A DNA stretch of 64,000 bases, from contig CM056570.1 of the NCBI GenBank assembly GCA_029721515.1, positions 6,252,601 through 6,316,600 of the forward strand, given 5' to 3'. This document shows, piece by piece, positions 57,746 to 64,000 of the stretch (position 1 is the stretch's first letter; each line of letters opens with the position of its first letter). The translations under genes were made by a program, and so were the position numbers. The notes below the pieces were generated by a model, which was not told the DNA's origin, did not search any database, and was given only the letters and a program-made list of their open reading frames with translations. Origin of the DNA: Synanceia verrucosa (Eukaryota; Chordata; Actinopteri; Perciformes; Synanceiidae).

Positions 57746-60150
57746 ACTCATAAACATACTTCATACGCAGCGTCTCTGAAGTGTATTCCATTGTTCCCTA
57801 AAGGGGGGGAACGAGTGTTGCTGCTCTTCAAATGGACATTGGCGCATCTCCTGAAACAATGCGGTTCCCCCACACCACATCACCACATGCGTTTTAAAAA
57901 CGCCAGACCTTGACCACTTACGGCTGGAAAGAAAATTAGCTGAGCACAAAGCGGGGGCTCTTGTCTCCACCCTAAACACATCATGGCACTCTTGTCATTG
58001 CAAGTGGAGGGTCTATTATAAACAATTATTTTAGCCCTTCACGGACAGTTTGGTCTTTGTGATGCATTGTGTTTTTGAGTGAAGAAGTATAGGCTGTAAT
58101 CAATGGAGGAGCCGTACGGTCAAGGTAAGGCTGCCGGGTGATCAAAACGCATCCATACGTGGGAGGGAGGGGGGTGGGGGGGTGCTGTGAGTAAGCTGTG
58201 ATGTACGATGTGTTGTACGCAGAAAGGCTGTACTGGGAACAGCATAACAGAGAATACTTGTTTCTGATTGGCTGACCGTTAAATAATGTAACACAACCCC
58301 TAAAACATACTTCTACTGACAACAGTCAAACCACAGATGTGCACAAGATATGTTTAAGCTCAGGTAACCATAGCAACAGTGATTGCTGTTACATTACAAG
58401 TTTATTCTGACGGGTTAAACACAAAGTACATAAAGTATCGCTAGTCTAGTTTTGCTTATCTTATTTTGTTGCTGCTGCCACATGCACATGATAAGACAAC
58501 AGTTGTTTATAATGCACACAGTGGAAAATCGCTTACAACCCCAGAACAGCTCCTTAGGTTACTTGTACTGTATATAAGCAAAAGGAAAGAGAGATGATGC
58601 ATCTACTGCCATGATGTAAATGTTCTAAACCAACATACACCTCAGTGGCAATCTACAGTTTGATGCAGGAGCAAGACATTTCACACTTCATTCATTTTTA
58701 ACATCACTTCTACATGTTATCCATTTCAATCAGTCCAGATATGAGATGTCACCACAAAGTATGGAGTAGCCACATAATAGAAGGACATCAAGTATGACGA
58801 AGGTTGCACGAGAGCGTGATGGAAACATGGAAAGAGCAAGAAGGACAGAGATAAGAGACAAAAAGCGAGGAAGAGAGGTGTGAGACGTGTGGGTGGACAC
58901 TGGGCATGGTGGCGACAGGCACAGGGGCTTAATGAGAGGTGAGCCAGAGGAGAGACGAGGCAAGGACAGACAGAGACAAGGTAGCAGGGAGAGGGAGAGG
59001 TGAGAAGGAGGGAGTGAGTGATAGATGGTGCAGCAGGAGAGGGGAAATAGAGGAAGAGGGGGAGGACGGGACTCTGGAAAACAGAAGCAGTAAACAAACA
59101 GCCAAGAATAGAGTCCAGGTGTGAAAAGTGAAGGAACAGGTGAGGCAGACGGGGATAGAGAGGACGGGATAGAGGAGAGCGCCGAAGGAAGAGCGGGGCA
59201 GGGTCAGCATGAGCTGTCCTCTGGGTTGAAGCTACACATCAGACTGAAGGAAAACACAAAGCACAACCAAAGACTTTTATGTCTTCTCTCTGTGTGATGT
59301 CATTTTACAGTATTTTACAACTGCCAAGTTATTATGTGGGCTCTTGTTACTGACTAATGTTAACATTTTGGGGATTTTTTTTTTTAAGACGTGAAAATCT
59401 ACAGAAGACATCTGGGTATCACTGAACAAAGAAAATCACTCCTCAGACACAAAGGAAAAAGAGAAAGGGACAAACAGAAACTTGGCTCTGTCCCAACTTG
59501 TGAAGGAGTTTGGGACAGCACCACATCCCCCCCATCACACCTCCTCCACCATCCCACTATAAAGGTGATGTATGACCAGGGGATGGATGTGCCCTTGTCA
59601 GAGCCCTGTGTCTGAAAATGCTGATGGATGGAGGGATGGAGCAGAGAAGGCAAAGGAGGAAAAGGAATGCAGATGATGGCGAGATGACAGTGATGAAGCA
59701 TGGGTGCAACACACTGCCATATCTCAGACAGCTGTTTAGCGACGGGGGCTAACACTCTTAGTGTGTGTGTGGAGGACACGTGTGGTCGTGTAAGATGAAA
59801 GGTGAAAAAGCACTTGGTTGTGTATTTATAGAAGAAGAGTGAACAGAAAGGAGGTAAAACAGAAACCTTCCTATCGCTCCTCTGTACACAAGCCACTTTT
59901 TTTGGTGGTAGCTTGTCACAATCTGTTGGCTTGGTGCAGAAGAGAGAGAGGCAGCGTCTCCTCTCTCTGCTTCTCATGTCCTTCAAGGCCTGGCTGTAGC
60001 CTCCAGGCTAGCCTGGGGCCCCGAGGCCTCCCTTAGTGTGGCAGGATACCAGATCGGACTCAGACACACACAGCTGTGGCCCAGGGCCCTTCACTCCTCC
60101 CAGAGAATGACACTCAAACTCCCCAGAGCCATATTTAAGTGCAACAATAA
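57746..60150. other. intergenic, purine-rich stretch at 58.8-59.2 kb
   Basis: No gene recognised. From about 58790 to 59210 the plus strand is strongly purine-biased (GAGAGG, GGAAGAG words). The overlapping minus-strand frames are serine/leucine low-complexity readings of that bias. Confidence 0.4.
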
Positions 60151-60189
60151 GTGATGTGTGTGTGTGTAGCAACTGTATCTGTGTGTTTG

Positions 60190-60420
60190 TGTGTGACTTT
60201 TAGCCTGCAGCCAGCAGGTATTCAAGGGCCCTTTCAAATTAGAAAGGGAAGGGAGGAGGGAGCCGGGGTTGGCTGGCCGTTTCCCCTCAGAGCCCGGTGG
60301 GTTTCCGAGCAAGGACTCTGGGAATATGAGGAATATCTGTCACAGTGGAACACAGCAGAACATCACAGCGGCGGTCATAAATCACACCGCCTGTCCCACT
60401 CATCATCCACCGGCCACAGG
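60190..60420. promoter_or_regulatory. candidate conserved non-coding element
   Basis: Unique block: CCTGCAGCCAGCAGG, AAGGGCCCTTTCAAATTAGA and GGCGGTCATAAATCACACCG. Palindromic GGGCCC and a HOX/CDX-like CATAAATCA word. Inferred only. Confidence 0.22.
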
Positions 60421-61354
60421 TTACACTGTAACCACTCTGACTTTTATTGGATGACTAGTCAGAATCAAACTACAATGAAATAACACAACAGAACAGGCAG
60501 AGCGCCAGAACGCTCACGAAGGTTTAAGTGACTAATATCTGTGTGTTCAGCTGCACATGAGCCCTGAGGTGTTTTAGGTTTGGTCAGACAGCCAGTTGCC
60601 CACAAAGTCCATTTCCACCCAGAGCTAATTTCCACATTTTTTTCAGAGACAAGCTTTGAATGGGTCAGGTAATATTTAATTTGGTTTTGAAGCTTTTCCA
60701 TGTTTGTGCTGCCACAACAAGTTCTTTGAAATGTTATTGGGTAGGTATCACCTTGTTGTTTTTATAATGTATACAGTTTCTCTTGTCCCTTTCTTTTTTC
60801 ACTTCCTTTCCTCCTTGCTTCCTAAAGTATCAAGTATCAAGCCTGAGGAGGCAATAACACTGGTCTACATGAGCAGCAAAGGGCATTATCGTGCTAAGAA
60901 TTTAGTGAAAACATGTCATAACCCTTAACTCAAGGTCCCCTTACTCGCTTTTTCTGGAGCTTTCAATCAGTCTTCCTCAGTGGGTGGAATTTGTTCATCG
61001 TTAAGGTTGTAACTTCAGTCACATGATGACAGTAAATGGACCTTTAGTCAAGTTTTTTTGCTGCCAAGATTATTTGTGAAGAATAAACTTTTTCAATAAT
61101 CATAGCAAAGATTTTATTCTACTAACTATATATTTGTGAAATTAAGAAAATAAAATATTATAGATTATTAGTATGGCATCTTAGAAAACCAAAAAGAGAA
61201 ATAATAAGAGAGCGGAAGGGTTAAAAAAAAACAAAAAGATGTGGTGATGTGAAAAAGAGGAAATAAGCGACAAGTTTAATTGAGGACTGGAAGAGCAGGA
61301 GATGAAGGGGAGAGGAGGGGAGAGGCAGAGGTCTGGCTTGGGACAGTGAACTGG

Positions 61355-61355
<1 letters not shown>
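60421..61355. other. intergenic, nothing recognised
   Basis: AT-rich unique sequence without a supported gene or element. Confidence 0.4.
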
Positions 61356-61420
<65 letters not shown>

Positions 61421-61549
61421 AAAATGCACTTGTGACACAGAGCAGTATTGACAAGCAGGACTGATGCCCCTGAGAAAACCTTCAGAATTCAATCTCATTG
61501 ATTCCCACAGAGGAGTGGAGGACACTGCCTGTGGTCCATACCCTGAGTC

Positions 61550-61586
<37 letters not shown>
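61356..61586. repeat. (GT)n and (CA)n microsatellites in opposite sense
   Basis: About 31 GT units at 61358-61419 and about 16 CA units at 61553-61584, separated by 130 bp. On one strand they are complementary, so the transcript or single strand could fold across the gap. Confidence 0.9.
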
Positions 61587-61589
<3 letters not shown>

Positions 61590-63530
61590 GATGTACAGTT
61601 TTAGTTGGGCACATTACCTAATTTCATGCTTTTTATTTATTTTTTTCTCCTAATAAATGCAATGCTGAAAATCAGCGGAAAAATCTCATTGGTTTTTCAA
61701 AACAAAAGTTTTTTTGTTTCATTCAAACTGCAAATATTTTCTGTAACAAAATCACATATATATTTAATTATTTCCAACCACAGGAACCATCGGAGCGTTT
61801 CCATACCGAGTGCTAATGCGACTCATTTCTTTAGCTCCCACATTTAAATCTTCATTATGTTGTTAATGTTTTTCCCTTTGTGCAAGTATGTGAGATTGAG
61901 TGAATGCATCCACATGGGTCAGCTCAGACATGCATGTGTGCAAACGGTGTGTGTGTGTGTGTTGTGAGCGAGAGAGAGAGAGAAAGAGATAGAAATGAGG
62001 AGGAGGAAGAGACGGTGGTGGGTGTTGAAGGGGTGATGGTGGTGTTGGGGAGGGGGTGGATGGGTGGCACAGAGTCCATGTGTTGTGTGACCTTGGTCAC
62101 TGCTGAGGGGACCTAGTTTCTTGCCAAGCCAATCAATAAGCTAAACAGGCGGAGGATGGCTATTTGGAGCATGGGAAGCCAAACTCAAATACTGATAGGT
62201 TATCTGCCTGTCCCAGCACCACTTCTGTGCAAATATTGGACCAGCACATTTTTCACGGTGACTTGCATTTGGAAAAAAAGAAAGAGAGTCAGAGAGGAGC
62301 GAGAGGGGGTGTTGAGAACAGACATGGTTGAGTGGATGTGTTGCAGAGGGCAAAAGCTCCCTCCTCCCTCCCTCCATGTCCCCTCTTCTTCAACCTCCTA
62401 CCAACAAGTGCATCAACCCCTTAGATTCCACATAAATTCAGTCTTCCAGTAATATTATTGACATACCTGAAATTGCAGCATATTTCCTGCTATTTAATCC
62501 TTCTTTAAATCACTTTGATTTGTTGTTGCATGAAAATGCACCCTTTTGTAAAGGATTTATAATATTGCAAATTAATTATTAATGGCTAAGCATTTATGGA
62601 TGCTGTATAGATTATTGTGTAAGCAATTTATAATTTATAAGAAAACTGTTTTAGGTTGTGAAAAAACACTCCTCAAACACACACTTTAAATACTGATTAG
62701 TTGATCAAATCTTAGTTATTAATAAATAGATTGTATCTACAGATCATAATCATTCATGTTTTTTGTTCATATTCAAATAGTCAATTTAATGTTCTTATTT
62801 CATGTTCATGTACATTTTGAATCTGTTTATTTTTCCCTCTGTTTATTGCATCTGTTTCACAATAATATCTTTTGGGATAAATACATTTATCTTGTAGCTG
62901 AAAGAAGTCATTATTCCTGATGAATCAAAGGGTTAAAAGAGTGATTTAACACCTGCCATTGGGATTTTTCACAACATGACAACCCAAAGGTCAGTTTTAT
63001 TAATGACTTATAACTGATAAAGTATAAGTGAATCATTTATTGGCATTGATAAAGCCATATTACAATTTATAAACAACCAAATACCCATACATGTTTTTAT
63101 TACTACTGTCTTTGACACATTGTTCATTCATAGAGTGGCTGCAGATGTTATGTGCCTTGTGTTTTGGGGAATCCATTCCTTCTCTTTTGGATAGAATGTA
63201 AAATAAGAGCCAATGCAGGAATAATTACAGCAAAAACGAATTGTGAATTTTGTAATGACAATGAGACAAAGCTGAGTGAGTTAGCAGGCGAGTTTGCTTG
63301 AGTACGAGTGTGTGAGAGACAGAGACAATGGCATATCTGTAAGTGATCTGTAGACGATGGCAGCTGGATCTAATCAATAATGGATGAGTGACATGCCAAC
63401 CACTGTATCCCAACCACTCTGGAGGGACAGCAGACAGTCCAAAGGGTGTGTGCGTGGAAGTAGGAATGTGTGACGGCAACAGCGAGACCCCCTTTGAGAC
63501 GATTCAAAGCTCAGAGAAAGAGAGGAAAAG
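61587..63530. other. intergenic, nothing recognised
   Basis: AT-rich sequence with a GA tract near 61970-61986. No exon or element supported. Confidence 0.4.
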
Positions 63531-63564
63531 TAATAGAGAGATAGATAAATAGACGGAGGGAAGG

Positions 63565-63770
63565 AGGGTGAGCTGGGGGAGGAGGAGGAGGAGGAGGCGA
63601 GCTTCTCCCATCAGGTGTGGAAGTCAAAGCCAGCTCGCGTTGGTACAGCGGAGACTGGAACAATGACTTCAAGAGCAGCGCGCGGCAAAACCACATTAAT
63701 TATTAGAGAGGAGCGATCAAAGCACAACTGTGACATGAAATAAATGAATTAAAGCTGGAAAAAAATATCG
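63565..63770. promoter_or_regulatory. candidate enhancer with TCF, homeodomain and E-box motifs
   Basis: After a GGA repeat (about 63578-63597) comes unique sequence with CATCAGGTGTGG (E-box/T-box-like), GGAACAATGA (SOX-like), AAACCACA (RUNX-like), ATTAATTATTA (63695-63705) and GATCAAAG (63715-63722, TCF/LEF). The grouping within 120 bp is striking; function is inferred. Confidence 0.33.
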
Positions 63771-64000
63771 CCATCTGGACAAAGGGTTTCACATCCCAGA
63801 AACAACTCTCTGCTCAGATGCCTGCCTTTGTTTTTTTTTTTCCTCTCTGTCCCTTTTTTCTCTTATTGCTTGTCAGTTGAATATTTCTACAGTATGTAGG
63901 CTGAACCACATTCAACATTTGCTCACATCTATTTGTCTCCGTTGTTTGAGAGTGTGTTTTCATGGGTAAACTACATTTTTACAGCTGTAACAATTAATTG

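Noticed and set aside
58726..59210. Overlapping minus-strand frames rich in S, L, P and F
   Set aside because: They read through a purine-biased stretch; frames in two registers look alike, a mark of low complexity and not of coding.
59399..59986. Minus-strand open frame of 195 codons
   Set aside because: Composition is Ser/Leu/Pro/His rich from biased DNA; no domain or family resemblance and no supporting signals.
32541..64000. prox1 coding exons
   Set aside because: I searched for its characteristic N-terminal and homeo-prospero residues in the frames given and saw none. If prox1 is adjacent it starts beyond the right edge.

Overview
This window looks like nuclear DNA from a ray-finned (teleost, probably percomorph) fish. 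The evidence is spliced genes with GT-AG introns and short exons, long (GT)n/(CA)n microsatellites, and many non-autonomous hAT-type DNA elements and retroelement tails typical of fish. The two gene models were assembled by hand by walking splice sites and codon phase; both are intact and stay in frame from ATG to stop. No tRNA, rRNA, CRISPR or prokaryote-like features were seen.

Layout. (1) 1-1500: probable promoter and first exon of a minus-strand gene whose body lies off the left edge, with a ZNF143-type site, a palindromic CRE and a 12-nt coding start followed by a strong donor. (2) 1.5-3.9 kb: AAT microsatellite and two retroelement tails. (3) 3984-9383: a 13-exon plus-strand gene for a DBH-like copper monooxygenase (MOXD family, closest to MOXD2/moxd1l type, 558 aa) with all six copper ligands. 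(4) 10112-31013: 16-exon rps6kc1 (ribosomal protein S6 kinase C1, RPK118; 1125 aa) with PX, MIT and a split, DFG-less kinase domain. Its 3' UTR of about 1.5 kb carries two Pumilio sites and two 8-mer sites for the miR-25/92 family. (5) 32.5-64 kb: about 31 kb with no recognisable protein gene, containing microsatellites, hAT elements (one with a perfect 8-bp target duplication and a second element nested inside it), a MITE-borne hairpin, an orphan promoter-like segment near 36 kb, and several stretches that read like conserved non-coding developmental enhancers.

How it fits together. In human, RPS6KC1 lies next to PROX1, whose regulatory DNA spreads into a flanking gene desert. The empty right half here is plausibly the fish equivalent, with rps6kc1 as a bystander gene whose introns may also hold enhancers. 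That is inference from known synteny; prox1 itself is not in the window. I found no new multi-gene system. The best second-look items are the MITE hairpin, the paired miRNA sites, the orphan promoter, a phase-compatible cryptic exon in rps6kc1, the degenerate kinase motifs and the enhancer-like islands.
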